From: a virus
Length of the DNA: 23,058 nucleotides
Reading direction: 5' to 3' (one strand)
IMG/VR virus record: IMGVR_UViG_3300045453_000018
Location: 1-23,058 of that record
Made by a program: the position numbers and the translations under genes. The notes below the pieces were generated by a model. The model made no database searches, was not told the origin of the DNA, and saw only the letters and a program-made list of their open reading frames with translations. Shown one piece after another: positions 14,337 through 21,546 of this stretch (within the stretch, counting starts at the first letter, position 1; each line of letters begins with the position of its first letter).

Positions 14337-15431
14337 ATGAGTTGGATTAGATTTGGGCAACTATCGGCGGAAACGCAGAGCCTGGCGGATGTGACGGGGC
14401 TGGGCGGCGCCGGGTATACAGTTAGCAATACCGTAGCGTACACGGGAACATGGTCCTATCGCAGCAGCGGCACAAATGCACCGCACGGTTTCGCAGGCGC
14501 ATTTGGTGCAACGGCACGATGCGGGATGCATTTTCGCCATAATAGCGCCACCTCCGGCAATATTCCCCCTATTATTGGGATGATGGTTGACGGCGCATCT
14601 TTGGTTTTTCGGTTTAACCCAACTAATAACGATGTAACCCTGGTCGCAGGCTATGTGATCGGGACTTCGACTGTGCAGATAGCGGTGACGCAAAATGTTC
14701 CAGTGTTGGCCAATGTCAATACTTGGCGACATGTGGCGATGATCGCAAATATTGCAGCAACAGATGGATTTGCGTCATTGTATGTGGATGGCGTCAAAGT
14801 GGCGGAGTGGACAGGCGACACCCGACTATATCGATCGGGGGAAAGCACGCCGCGCACAGCGATTACAGGCATTTACGCGGCGGGCACGGGACTTAATTGG
14901 CCTGGCGCAGGATCGCACAACTGGGGACTACATGTTTATGTAGACGATTTCTATGCTGACTTTTGGGATGGTGTCGGGACACTAGTCAATGCGCCGCCGC
15001 CGACACGAAGATTCCTGGCTGCATTTCCAAATGGGGCAGGCAGTTCAACGCAATGGACGCCGAGCACCGGATCGAATTGGCAAAATGTGGATGAGGCGCC
15101 GCCGAACGATGAGACGGATTTTAATAGAGCGCAAGCGCCCAATCTGCTCGATTTGTATGCATTCAGTGACGTGACGGTGCCTCTGGATCATGCGGTGCGG
15201 GCGGTGATTCCGATAGCCTATGCGCGCAAGAGCGACGCCGGAGTAGATAGTCAAGTGAGGGTTGTGGCAAAGACAGGCGCCAACATAGTCAAGAGTGATG
15301 CAAAGGCGCTGCCCACCAGCTACGGCTATGTCTGGGAGCGCTGGACGACGCAGGCGGATGGTGCTTCTGCCTGGACAGAGGCAGCGGTGAATGCGGCTGA
15401 GTTCGGAGTTGAATCCGCAGGGACGTTCTGA
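14337..15431 (+). CDS. LamG/concanavalin-type tail protein, probable adhesin
   Basis: This 364-aa protein has a jelly-roll-like first half with the LamG-type strand pair NVNTWRHVAMIANIAATDG and SLYVDGVKVAEW (about residues 123-160). The second half, beginning PPPTRRFLAAFPNGAG with WTPSTGSNWQNVDEAPPND and closing with EFGVES, matches a segment I know from tail proteins in many phages. Such domains often bind host glycans or proteins. Codons are visibly more AT-rich than in flanking genes, which suggests separate acquisition. The stop overlaps the next ATG (TGATG). A GTG at 14331 is an alternative start. Receptor specificity cannot be inferred. Confidence 0.75.
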   Translation: MSWIRFGQLSAETQSLADVTGLGGAGYTVSNTVAYTGTWSYRSSGTNAPHGFAGAFGATARCGMHFRHNSATSGNIPPIIGMMVDGASLVFRFNPTNNDVTLVAGYVIGTSTVQIAVTQNVPVLANVNTWRHVAMIANIAATDGFASLYVDGVKVAEWTGDTRLYRSGESTPRTAITGIYAAGTGLNWPGAGSHNWGLHVYVDDFYADFWDGVGTLVNAPPPTRRFLAAFPNGAGSSTQWTPSTGSNWQNVDEAPPNDETDFNRAQAPNLLDLYAFSDVTVPLDHAVRAVIPIAYARKSDAGVDSQVRVVAKTGANIVKSDAKALPTSYGYVWERWTTQADGASAWTEAAVNAAEFGVESAGTF

Positions 15432-16219
15432 TGGCCGAGGCGAGGATTAGCCAGGCGGCGGCGCTAGTTGAGCTGGATGCGCAAAGCGTTCGAGCCAGCC
15501 AGGCGGCGGCGCTAGTTGAGCTGGATGCGCAAAGCGTTCGAGCCAGCCAGGCGGCGCTGTTAATTGAAATCGATCAGATTCAGATTCACATCAGCCAGAT
15601 GGTGGGGCTGATCGAATTTGAGTATGAACCAGCGCCAGAGCCATCGGCCAGGAGCGCATTGCTCGTTACGGCGGCAATATTGTATCGGGCGCCGGTGGGC
15701 GAGGCCGTACCAGATGAGACAACCATCGGCTATGGGGAGGCGTGGGGTGGTAATTGGATGAGCCTGGGCTATACACTGGAGCCGCTGCGCTTTTCGCTGG
15801 AGAGTGACCTGGTGCACGTGCGCGTCGAGCAATTGCTGTCGGCGGTGCGCATCTTCCGCCGACAGGAGGGGTTGGTGCTGGAGACGACGCTGGCCGAGAT
15901 GACGACCGAGAACCTGGAGATGGTGTTCGATGGCGCGGTGACGGTCGGCGATGGCTATGCGGTGATCGAGGTGGGCGGCAATTTTGCGATGCGTGAATGG
16001 GCGTGGGGCTTCGAGGGCTACCGGCTGAGCGACGCCGGCGAGAAGCTTCCGGTGCGCTTCTTCGTGCATAAGGGTGTGGCGGTGCTGGCCGGGGCACTGC
16101 GCATGGGCAAAGGCACGCCGACGGGCATCCCGCTGCGCATCGAGGCTGTAGCCGATCTGACCAGGCCGGCGGGCAAGCAGTTGGTGGAGAGCCACATTGT
16201 GACGGCGAAGGCGGCATAG
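15431..16219 (+). CDS. Tail-tube paralogue fused to four N-terminal 16-residue repeats
   Basis: Residues 7-70 are four 16-residue units: two identical SQAAALVELDAQSVRA, then SQAALLIEIDQIQIHI and SQMVGLIEFEYEPAPE. Residues 79-262 are a second copy of the tail tube fold (YRAPVGEAVPDET, LGYTLEP, AWGFEGYRL, KLPVRFFVHKGVAVL, IPLRIEAVAD, AGKQLVE). The SQxxxLVE motif usually follows LamG-type tail modules like the one upstream, so this gene joins a piece of that module to a tail-tube domain. Position between the adhesin and the distal tail protein points to a ring at the tube-tip junction, which is inference. No separate strong ribosome binding site is seen; translation is probably coupled by TGATG. 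Confidence 0.75.
   Translation: MAEARISQAAALVELDAQSVRASQAAALVELDAQSVRASQAALLIEIDQIQIHISQMVGLIEFEYEPAPEPSARSALLVTAAILYRAPVGEAVPDETTIGYGEAWGGNWMSLGYTLEPLRFSLESDLVHVRVEQLLSAVRIFRRQEGLVLETTLAEMTTENLEMVFDGAVTVGDGYAVIEVGGNFAMREWAWGFEGYRLSDAGEKLPVRFFVHKGVAVLAGALRMGKGTPTGIPLRIEAVADLTRPAGKQLVESHIVTAKAA
15449..15640 (+). repeat. Tandem 48-bp repeat, four units
   Basis: Units start at 15451, 15499, 15547 and 15595 with a period of 48 bp. Units 1 and 2 (15451-15498 and 15499-15546) are identical at every base; units 3 and 4 are diverged in sequence but keep the 16-residue period and the SQxxxLIE pattern. The exact pair indicates a recent duplication, and the repeat number may vary between relatives. Confidence 0.95.
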
Positions 16220-16220
16220 G

Positions 16221-17024
16221 ATGGCGTACACGTACACGACTTTTGGCAGCATCACGCTGCCGAACTACAACCGGGAGAGCGACGTGTCGCCGGTGACGGC
16301 GGCGACACGCTTCACGCCCACCGCGGCCGGGGTGTTCGACGGCGACGGCAGCGGGCGCTCGGCGCGGCGCTATCCGCACATGCTGACCATCGATGCGATT
16401 GTGAGCGAGAGCACGGCGGCGTTGCAGCGCACGGCGATTGATACACTGCGGGCGGCGGTGGGTACACGCGCCAGCCTGACGCGCAAGGCCGATAGCGACG
16501 CGGCGGAACATGTGGCGTCATGCCGATTGATCGGCATGACGCAGATGCGCAGCTATAACGAAAAAGGCTATCAGCCGGTGCGCCTGCAGTTTGCGCAGCT
16601 CACGCCGTGGCGAGCGAAGTCGGCCACGATAGTCACGACGACGCTGGGAGTGGGCGATCTGATCAAGATCTTCACGATCACGAATCCGGGCAATTTGCCG
16701 GTGTCGAATGTGATGCTGACGGCGGACTATGGGGAGATCGGGCAATCGCTGATCAATCCGCAGTGGACGGCGACCAACATCGATTTGAAGATCAACCTGA
16801 CGATTATCTGTTTGAGACTGAAGGTGGACTGCGGCGCGCTGAGCGTGGTGTACACGCTTTCGACGGGCGAATCGAACAGATATGTCAACCTGGTGCTGGG
16901 TGCGACCCATACGATTGATGCATGGATGCAGTTTGCGCCGGGCGATACGAGCCTGACTTTCACACGCGGCAACAGTGACGCCGAACTGGGTATCGGCGTC
17001 TCATTCTACGCGGAGTATGCATGA
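16221..17024 (+). CDS. Distal tail protein-like (Dit)
   Basis: This 267-aa protein fits the Dit/Sipho_tail position and pattern: an N-terminal beta domain YTYTTFGSITLPNYN, a conserved-looking helix-strand stretch LTIDAIVSESTAALQRTAIDTLRAAVG, RSYNEKGYQPVRLQFAQLTPWRA, and a C-terminal galectin-like strand domain beginning FTITNPGNLPVSNVML and ending with LTFTRGNSDAELGIGVSFYAEY. Dit forms the hexameric hub between tube and tail tip. Its start follows the preceding stop by one base. It overlaps the tail-tip gene by ATGA. Sequence divergence of Dit proteins makes this call partly context-based. Confidence 0.72.
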   Translation: MAYTYTTFGSITLPNYNRESDVSPVTAATRFTPTAAGVFDGDGSGRSARRYPHMLTIDAIVSESTAALQRTAIDTLRAAVGTRASLTRKADSDAAEHVASCRLIGMTQMRSYNEKGYQPVRLQFAQLTPWRAKSATIVTTTLGVGDLIKIFTITNPGNLPVSNVMLTADYGEIGQSLINPQWTATNIDLKINLTIICLRLKVDCGALSVVYTLSTGESNRYVNLVLGATHTIDAWMQFAPGDTSLTFTRGNSDAELGIGVSFYAEYA

Positions 17025-19084
17025 CGCAATTACGCATCTGGTTGGATGTGCAGATCACCGGGACAACGACGGGCGAGGGGCCGATCGTCGAGGTCGAGTC
17101 ATTCGCCAGCCGTGCGCGGCTGAACCGGGCAGGCGACTGGACGGCGACGCTGCCGGCGACAGACCCACGCGCCGCCGAACTGCTGACACCGCGGCGCTCG
17201 GTGCTGGCGTACGCGATGATCAACAACACGCCGACGCTGATCGGCGCGGGCGTAATCGATACGCTCACGACGCAACTGCGCGACGACGGCGAGACGCTGG
17301 TCGTCGCCGGGCGTGATCTGATCGAGGAGTTGAGCCGACTGACGGTCGGTGACGTGACGTTGATCGAAAGCGGGTTGGAGAATTTCCTCAACAACAATAT
17401 CCCCACAGGGTGGGCGTACACGCTGACGGGCACGGCGCCGTCGTTTATGGCGCGCTTCAGCTATGAAAATCTGCTCGGCTGTCTGACGGCGCTGACCGAT
17501 AAGCTGCCGCTATGGTTCAGGCGGCGCACACTGAATGGCAACCCGCGCCACGTGGATGTGCTAACCTCGCTGCCGAACAACCAGACGCTGTTGGCGGTGA
17601 TCAGCGGCGACCCACAGGCGATGGAAAGCAACACCGATGTAGGTTTGATCCAGGAGATTACCGAGATACGTCAGGCCGTCGACGTGATCAGCCGCTTGTA
17701 TGCGTTTGGGGCAGGCAACGCGGCCGCACGGCTATCGATGTCGGCGGCGACGATGTGGCCGAATGGGACGACGCTGGCGAATCCCTACATCATAAACAAC
17801 AATACGCTGATGTTCGACCGGGCGGCCAACCTGATCATCAATCAGACGGCAGAGACAGCCTACGGGCGCGTGGAACGGGCGGCGGCGTGGAAGGACATTA
17901 GCCCGCTATCGAACACGGATGCCGATGTAATCGGCGCAGCCAACACACTGGTGGCGGCGGCGGTCGAGCATCTGCGCCGCAACCGGGCGCCGGCCTACGA
18001 GTACACGCTGAGCGTGGCCGGGGTGCGCAAAGACTTGCTGCCGGGCGATCTGATCCGGGTGCAGGCGCGGCGCACGCGCGACGGAGCGATCCCGATCGCC
18101 ATCGACGCCGACGTGCGCGTGTTGGAGGTGGCGACGATGGTCGATGCGGCGGGCGTGCGCGTGGACGGGCTGACGGTGGCGACAGTCGATCACTGGCCAG
18201 TGACGGATATGGAGATGATCGTCGCGGAGATGCGCCAGTCGATGGTGATGGAGCGGTTGCCGCAGCAAGGGCCGTCAATCGATACGATCGTCTACGATGA
18301 GCCGATTGACGACAACGCCAGCGCTGCACTGCGCTTCTGGCTTGGCGACGAGACGACGCTCGTGAACCAGATTTTGCTGCGCTTCAAGGCTAACCCTTTT
18401 CGCAGCACGGCCAAAACGATTGGCGGCACAGTGTCGGCGACAGTGGATATTCCCAATCACACGCACAGCGTAACGCTCGCCGACCATACGCATAGCGTGA
18501 CGCTCGCCGACCACACGCACAACGTGCCGAATCACCAGCACTACATCATGATCAGCGGCGGCACAGATCCGACGTACAATATCGGATTCAGCGCAGCGGG
18601 CACGGCAGGCGGGCTGTATCACAATGCCAGCAGCAGCAATTTCAACCTGCCGACGAATGCAGACAGCGGCGGCACAACGACGGAGAGCGGCGGCGGCACG
18701 ACGGTGACGAGCGGAGCGGGCGGCGGCACGACGGTGACGAGCGCCGACGGCGGCGGTCAGACCGGGCTAGAGATTAATCTCGTAAATGCGCTGACGCTGG
18801 AGTACGGCATCCACGAGGATACAGCCGGGAATACTTATGCGGCGACTGATCTGGAATTCCTGGTCAATGGCAATCTGGTGATTCAAGTGGCGACTGCGCA
18901 GAGTGACGGCTGGTATGTGCTCGATCTGACGGGTTACATCATCAACACGGGGACGCTGCGCCCAGCGCAGGTGATCAACACGGTGATAGTGCGCGTCAAG
19001 GCGGGGGCGAAAGTGGGCAAACGCTGCCAGGTGGTGGCGCAGATCGAGCGGCGCACGGTAATCCAGGCGCTCAGGTACGTTTGA
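17021..19084 (+). CDS. Tail-tip (Tal/gp37-like) protein with C-terminal HxH ladder
   Basis: This 687-aa protein starts with a hub domain (about 1-440: FASRARLNRAGDWTATLPAT, GAGVIDTLTTQLRDDG, VVAGRDLIEELSR, later RKDLLPGDLIRVQ), similar in layout to ReqiPepy6 gp37-like tail proteins. The C-terminal part holds four His-x-His motifs at 480-482, 489-491, 498-500 and 505-507, the first three in 9-residue HTHSVTLAD repeats. A Gly/Thr-rich stretch (about 548-585) follows, then EYGIHED and a final beta domain. HxH ladders in phage fibres bind metal ions along a trimer axis, and that is the likely role here. No peptidase motif was recognised. It is the last gene of the late operon in this window. Confidence 0.75.
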   Translation: MTQLRIWLDVQITGTTTGEGPIVEVESFASRARLNRAGDWTATLPATDPRAAELLTPRRSVLAYAMINNTPTLIGAGVIDTLTTQLRDDGETLVVAGRDLIEELSRLTVGDVTLIESGLENFLNNNIPTGWAYTLTGTAPSFMARFSYENLLGCLTALTDKLPLWFRRRTLNGNPRHVDVLTSLPNNQTLLAVISGDPQAMESNTDVGLIQEITEIRQAVDVISRLYAFGAGNAAARLSMSAATMWPNGTTLANPYIINNNTLMFDRAANLIINQTAETAYGRVERAAAWKDISPLSNTDADVIGAANTLVAAAVEHLRRNRAPAYEYTLSVAGVRKDLLPGDLIRVQARRTRDGAIPIAIDADVRVLEVATMVDAAGVRVDGLTVATVDHWPVTDMEMIVAEMRQSMVMERLPQQGPSIDTIVYDEPIDDNASAALRFWLGDETTLVNQILLRFKANPFRSTAKTIGGTVSATVDIPNHTHSVTLADHTHSVTLADHTHNVPNHQHYIMISGGTDPTYNIGFSAAGTAGGLYHNASSSNFNLPTNADSGGTTTESGGGTTVTSGAGGGTTVTSADGGGQTGLEINLVNALTLEYGIHEDTAGNTYAATDLEFLVNGNLVIQVATAQSDGWYVLDLTGYIINTGTLRPAQVINTVIVRVKAGAKVGKRCQVVAQIERRTVIQALRYV
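18458..18541 (+). repeat. Tandem 27-bp repeats encoding the HTH ladder
   Basis: Three 27-bp units start at 18458, 18485 and 18512, encoding HTHSVTLAD, HTHSVTLAD and a diverged HTHNVPN, followed by HQH at 18533-18541. The DNA differs at synonymous positions (CAC/CAT), so the repeat is old and held by protein selection, unlike the exact repeat at 15451. Confidence 0.85.
18691..18743 (+). repeat. 30-bp direct repeat encoding GGGTTVTS
   Basis: The 23 bases at 18691-18713 recur exactly at 18721-18743. They encode a flexible Gly/Thr/Ser linker between the HxH ladder and the last domain of the tail-tip protein. Confidence 0.85.
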
Positions 19085-19241
19085 GTAGGGACGGCCGAAA
19101 GGCACTGAATCCTCGGAAGGGGACTAAGACTCCCTTCCTTTCCTTTCTGGGGTCTCTCCCCAGTGCTGAAAAATGCCCGTCGCTCCTACCACAGCCGCCG
19201 CGCGGTTCTACATAACGTCTACGCGGCGGTATACATAACGA
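19085..19241. other. Convergent intergenic region between late and minus-strand operons
   Basis: There is no gene in these 157 bp. From the left they hold a likely plus-strand terminator (hairpin 19115-19138), a second hairpin CTGGGG/CCCCAG (19147-19152 and 19158-19163), an outer pairing GCACTG (19102-19107) with CAGTGC (19161-19166) that competes with it, and a 14-bp direct repeat at 19209-19245. No T-run is positioned to terminate the minus-strand transcript. Confidence 0.7.
19115..19148 (+). terminator. Probable terminator of the late operon
   Basis: GGAAGGG (19115-19121) pairs perfectly with CCCTTCC (19132-19138) around a 10-nt loop and is followed by the T-rich TTTCCTTTCT (19139-19148). 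It lies 30 bp after the tail-tip stop. The T-tract is interrupted by C, so efficiency is uncertain. Confidence 0.55.
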
Positions 19242-19245
19242 CTAC
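19209..19245. repeat. 14-bp direct repeat, 23-bp period
   Basis: TACATAACGTCTAC (19209-19222) and TACATAACGACTAC (19232-19245) differ at one base. The start-to-start distance is 23 bp, close to two helical turns, so the copies face the same side of DNA. The second copy overlaps the stop codon of the minus-strand gene. It could be a protein-binding or recombination site; nothing proves either. Confidence 0.6.
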
Positions 19246-19760
19246 ACTTCACCCAGGTTTTGGTTAGCCCACGTGCTACGCGTCGCCGTCCACGCCTCGC
19301 GCCACTCCGCAAGCGCGACGGGAAAAGCACGCAGATACGCCAGCGCAGACCGCCGGGTGTAGCCAGCGCCGACGAACCACTGACGAAACTCGGCGTCATA
19401 GACGAACAGCGGCGATTCCTGCATCTCGCTGCGTTGCCGCATGAGCCAGGACAGCGCGCGTTGTTCGGTGCGGCGCAGTCCCCACAGCAGACCGCCATTG
19501 CGCCCGAACGGAGCCGGTATCATGATGCGCCCGTCCGGGTCGATGTTGGCGTACACCTGGTCGGCGTCCACGTCGAAGAGCACTTCCACAAACGCCAACA
19601 GCGCCGTGTTTGCGAGTTCCGCCTTTGCTGCCATGACGCCGCGGCGGGTGAGTTTCTGCGCCACCTGTCGCAACGGTGTGTGTCGAGTCGGCGCCGTCGC
19701 CGCAATCGCCTCGGTGCGTTCCAATTCCGCCGGTATGACGTAGTTCATTGTTCGTGCCAT
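19242..19760 (-). CDS. Hypothetical protein, 172 aa, last gene of the minus operon
   Basis: I recognise no family. The protein looks globular and soluble. A helical first third (ELERTEAIAATAPTRHTPLR, LTRRGVMAAKAELANTALL) leads to a short beta region DADQVYANIDPDGRIMIP. A Trp/Arg-rich helical C-terminal half follows (LRRTEQRALSWLMRQRSEM, RSALAYLRAFPVALAEWREAW). There are no membrane segments and no cysteine clusters. Its start overlaps the upstream membrane protein gene by 16 nt. An internal ATG at 19748 is an alternative start. It is the promoter-distal gene of the block. Confidence 0.65.
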   Translation of the reverse strand: MARTMNYVIPAELERTEAIAATAPTRHTPLRQVAQKLTRRGVMAAKAELANTALLAFVEVLFDVDADQVYANIDPDGRIMIPAPFGRNGGLLWGLRRTEQRALSWLMRQRSEMQESPLFVYDAEFRQWFVGAGYTRRSALAYLRAFPVALAEWREAWTATRSTWANQNLGEV

Positions 19761-20203
19761 CTCTCACCGTCCATCATTGAGTCGAGCCGGTCAAGCCGTG
19801 AACGCTGTTCATGTCGCAGGAGTCGGTATTGCAGCAGCACACCAAGTAGCCCGATACCGTCCGGTGACGCCAGGTTGTGAAACAGCCAGGCGCCAGCCCA
19901 TATCAGCGCCGCCAAGCTGAAGAAGATAGCCAGCGCCGCCAGGCTGAATATCGGCACTTTCCACCCAACCACAGCCAGTAGCAGCCCGCCGACGCCGACG
20001 ATAGCCGCCAATCCAGCCGTTGAAATATTGAAAGCGACAGCCCGGTCTGTCTCGCTGGCCGCAACGGATTCCAGCCGCACAGGTGGGTGTAACGTCATCT
20101 CCTGTGGTTCAGGCGGCGCCGCTTCGACCTTGCGCCGCCGCACTGGCGCGACAAAGTTGGGCCGCACCGGCGTTCCTCTGGTGAAGCTGTTATCGTCGTG
20201 CAT
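19745..20203 (-). CDS. Two-span membrane protein, 152 aa
   Basis: From the ATG at 20203 (AGGGGGAC lies a few bases upstream) the protein has a Pro/Arg-rich cytosolic-type N-terminus. Two hydrophobic helices follow near residues 60-78 (ISTAGLAAIVGVGGLLLAVVG) and 82-105 (FSLAALAIFFSLAALIWAGA). The C-terminus is charged (LLQYRLLRHEQRSRLDRLDS). An upstream in-frame start at 20272 would add residues that overlap the previous gene heavily. It overlaps the 144-aa gene by 14 nt. No family is recognised; a holin is possible by topology but the long soluble ends argue against it. Confidence 0.65.
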   Translation of the reverse strand: MHDDNSFTRGTPVRPNFVAPVRRRKVEAAPPEPQEMTLHPPVRLESVAASETDRAVAFNISTAGLAAIVGVGGLLLAVVGWKVPIFSLAALAIFFSLAALIWAGAWLFHNLASPDGIGLLGVLLQYRLLRHEQRSRLDRLDSMMDGERWHEQ

Positions 20204-20624
20204 TGCGTGTCCCCCTGCGGTTTCTGGTTCTGCGTTCCCTTCGTGGGCGTCCTGTTGCAGGCGCGCCGCCAAGCATTTCGACTACCGCGCCGCCAAAACC
20301 CTGTGCAGGTGCAGGAGCTCCCCAGTTGTAGCGTGGCCGCACCGGTTTAGCTTTTGGCCCCACCAGCACGGCGCAGCCATGCCCCGCCAACAATCCAGCC
20401 GCCCACTTTGCTTGTGCTTTGCGCACAGTCAGCCCGTAGCGGTCGCCGTCCTCAAAAGCGTACAGTCGTCCCCAAACCTTCACGCCATGCGCACGCAACA
20501 TGCGTTCAGCGTCGGCGCCGTCCAGTCCGCCAAGCCATTCAAGGCGCACGCCGCCGCCGTTGTGCAGGGTGCAAAGCAGGTCGTCAATCCACTTCAGCGG
20601 GTCAAAGTAGCGTAGCGGGTTCAT
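20190..20624 (-). CDS. Hypothetical protein, 144 aa, basic C-terminus
   Basis: No family is assigned. The first 95 residues look folded: FDPLKWIDDLLCTLHNGGG, then LDGADAERMLRAHGVKVWGRLY and RYGLTVRKAQAKWAAGLLAG, followed by a strand AVLVG. The rest is a flexible Gly/Pro region ending in a very basic tail (RPRRERRTRNRRGTRNARR) that could bind nucleic acid. The HGVKVWGR and KAQAKWA stretches resemble small phage proteins I have seen but cannot name. The ATG at 20624 overlaps the upstream stop (ATGA), so translation is coupled. Confidence 0.6.
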   Translation of the reverse strand: MNPLRYFDPLKWIDDLLCTLHNGGGVRLEWLGGLDGADAERMLRAHGVKVWGRLYAFEDGDRYGLTVRKAQAKWAAGLLAGHGCAVLVGPKAKPVRPRYNWGAPAPAQGFGGAVVEMLGGAPATGRPRRERRTRNRRGTRNARR

Positions 20625-20839
20625 GCTTCATCGCCCTTGAAGAACTGCCAGTCGGCCAGCATGAGACGCAGCACATCCAGGTTGACACCCAATGCTTGCA
20701 GTGCAACCTCTAGCGGAACCTCCTCATACGCCGTGTAGCCTTCACCGCCGCACTGGGTGCAGGTTTGCTCCCCAATCACGCCGATTCCCGCGCAGGCTAC
20801 GCATTCAATCATTACCTGCACCATGTAGATTTTCTTCAT
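20621..20839 (-). CDS. Small DnaJ-type zinc-finger protein, 72 aa
   Basis: Two CxxCxGxG motifs, CVACAGIG and CTQCGGEG, lie about 10 residues apart, forming one DnaJ-like four-cysteine zinc site. There is no J domain. The C-terminal half is helical (LEVALQALGVNLDVLRLMLADW). I chose the ATG at 20839, which has AGGAGGAAA a few bases upstream and overlaps the preceding stop (ATGA); the longer reading to 20884 lacks support. DnaJ-type fingers bind unfolded protein or partner proteins; here the partner is unknown. A second such protein is encoded at 21543-21818. Confidence 0.7.
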   Translation of the reverse strand: MKKIYMVQVMIECVACAGIGVIGEQTCTQCGGEGYTAYEEVPLEVALQALGVNLDVLRLMLADWQFFKGDEA

Positions 20840-21030
20840 GGGATTTCCTCCTGCACGTCCACGCGTGCGCTCACAATCCGCCAATCTCGAAAGTCCCCCA
20901 TTCTGCGCAAGTGGTCGCGCAGCAGGTTGAGCAGCGCCTGGTCGAACATTCCGCCCTCGGCGTCAATCGCCAGGTCATCGAGCACGTCAGCCGCTGCTGC
21001 GCCGTCAAGTCGTAGCTCAAGCGTTGTCAT
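20836..21030 (-). CDS. Hypothetical protein, 64 aa
   Basis: This is a small acidic protein with no recognised family. It reads as strand MTTLELRL, an alanine/aspartate helix AAAADVLDDLAID, helix MFDQALLNLLRDHLRRMG and a last strand DWRIVSARVDVQEE, a compact alpha/beta layout. The ATG is 8 nt after the upstream stop and its own stop overlaps the next start (ATGA), which supports it as a real gene of the operon. Confidence 0.55.
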   Translation of the reverse strand: MTTLELRLDGAAAADVLDDLAIDAEGGMFDQALLNLLRDHLRRMGDFRDWRIVSARVDVQEEIP

Positions 21031-21037
21031 ACTGTCC

Positions 21038-21313
21038 CTACTTCTTCCAACCCATAAGAAGGTCTATGTAGTCGTGTTGCTCTTCCCGCCATTGCTCCAG
21101 CGTCTGCGCCGGTGGTTGTGGCTTTGGCGTCCGCGGGTTCGTCTTTCTGTCCAGCGCCTCTTCCAGTTTGTCCCGCAGGCGCCGGAAAATTTTCTCTTCC
21201 TCTGGTGGGCGTATATGCTCGCCGGTCTGCTGCGCGATGTCGCACGCCTCAACCAGCGCGCAGACTTCCAGCCAGAGTAGCCTGGTTTCCGCACGCGTCA
21301 GTGATAGCCTCAT
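21038..21313 (-). CDS. Hypothetical helical protein, 91 aa
   Basis: No family is recognised. It is mainly helical and charged: LTRAETRLLWLEVCALVEAC, then EEEKIFRRLRDKLEEALDRK, a Pro/Gln linker (PRTPKPQPPAQ) and a last helix EQWREEQHDYIDLLMGW. The first 60 residues could form a helical hairpin. The ATG at 21313 overlaps the upstream stop (ATGA). No cysteine cluster or membrane segment is present. Confidence 0.6.
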   Translation of the reverse strand: MRLSLTRAETRLLWLEVCALVEACDIAQQTGEHIRPPEEEKIFRRLRDKLEEALDRKTNPRTPKPQPPAQTLEQWREEQHDYIDLLMGWKK

Positions 21314-21546
21314 ACCGTCACCTCCTTATCGTCAACTAACCTGGATCGTGGATTCTGCGTAAGGTTCCGGCGTTCGTTCGCCGCTCGGTGTATCGCTTTC
21401 AGCAGCGCCGTCAGCGCCGTTCGTGCGTCGTCAACCGTCTGGCGCGTCGTGCAGGTCAACGAGATTGTCGTTTCGCACCCCTCGTGGACGGCCGTCACCA
21501 GGACGCCCGACAACAGCCAGGTCAAGGTTTCGGGTGTGTTCGTCAT
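21310..21546 (-). CDS. Hypothetical protein, 78 aa
   Basis: No family is recognised. It begins MTNTPETLTWLLSGVLVTAV, with strands in the first half (ETTISLTCTTRQ) and a helix VDDARTALTALLKAIHRAANERR in the second. The start is the ATG at 21546, which overlaps the upstream stop (ATGA); a TTG at 21561 is less likely. The stop overlaps the next start, so the gene is locked into the coupled series. Confidence 0.55.
   Translation of the reverse strand: MTNTPETLTWLLSGVLVTAVHEGCETTISLTCTTRQTVDDARTALTALLKAIHRAANERRNLTQNPRSRLVDDKEVTV

Noticed and set aside
14337-15431. Diversity-generating retroelement target in the adhesin
   Set aside because: No reverse transcriptase or template repeat is seen in the window and the gene end shows no variable-repeat signature.
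15449-15640. CRISPR-like array
   Set aside because: The 48-bp units are directly adjacent without spacers and keep the reading frame of a protein repeat.
19208-19498. 96-aa minus-strand frame at the end of the minus operon
   Set aside because: It lies within the 172-aa gene in another frame, is Cys/Arg-rich without a zinc pattern, and runs through the direct repeat region.
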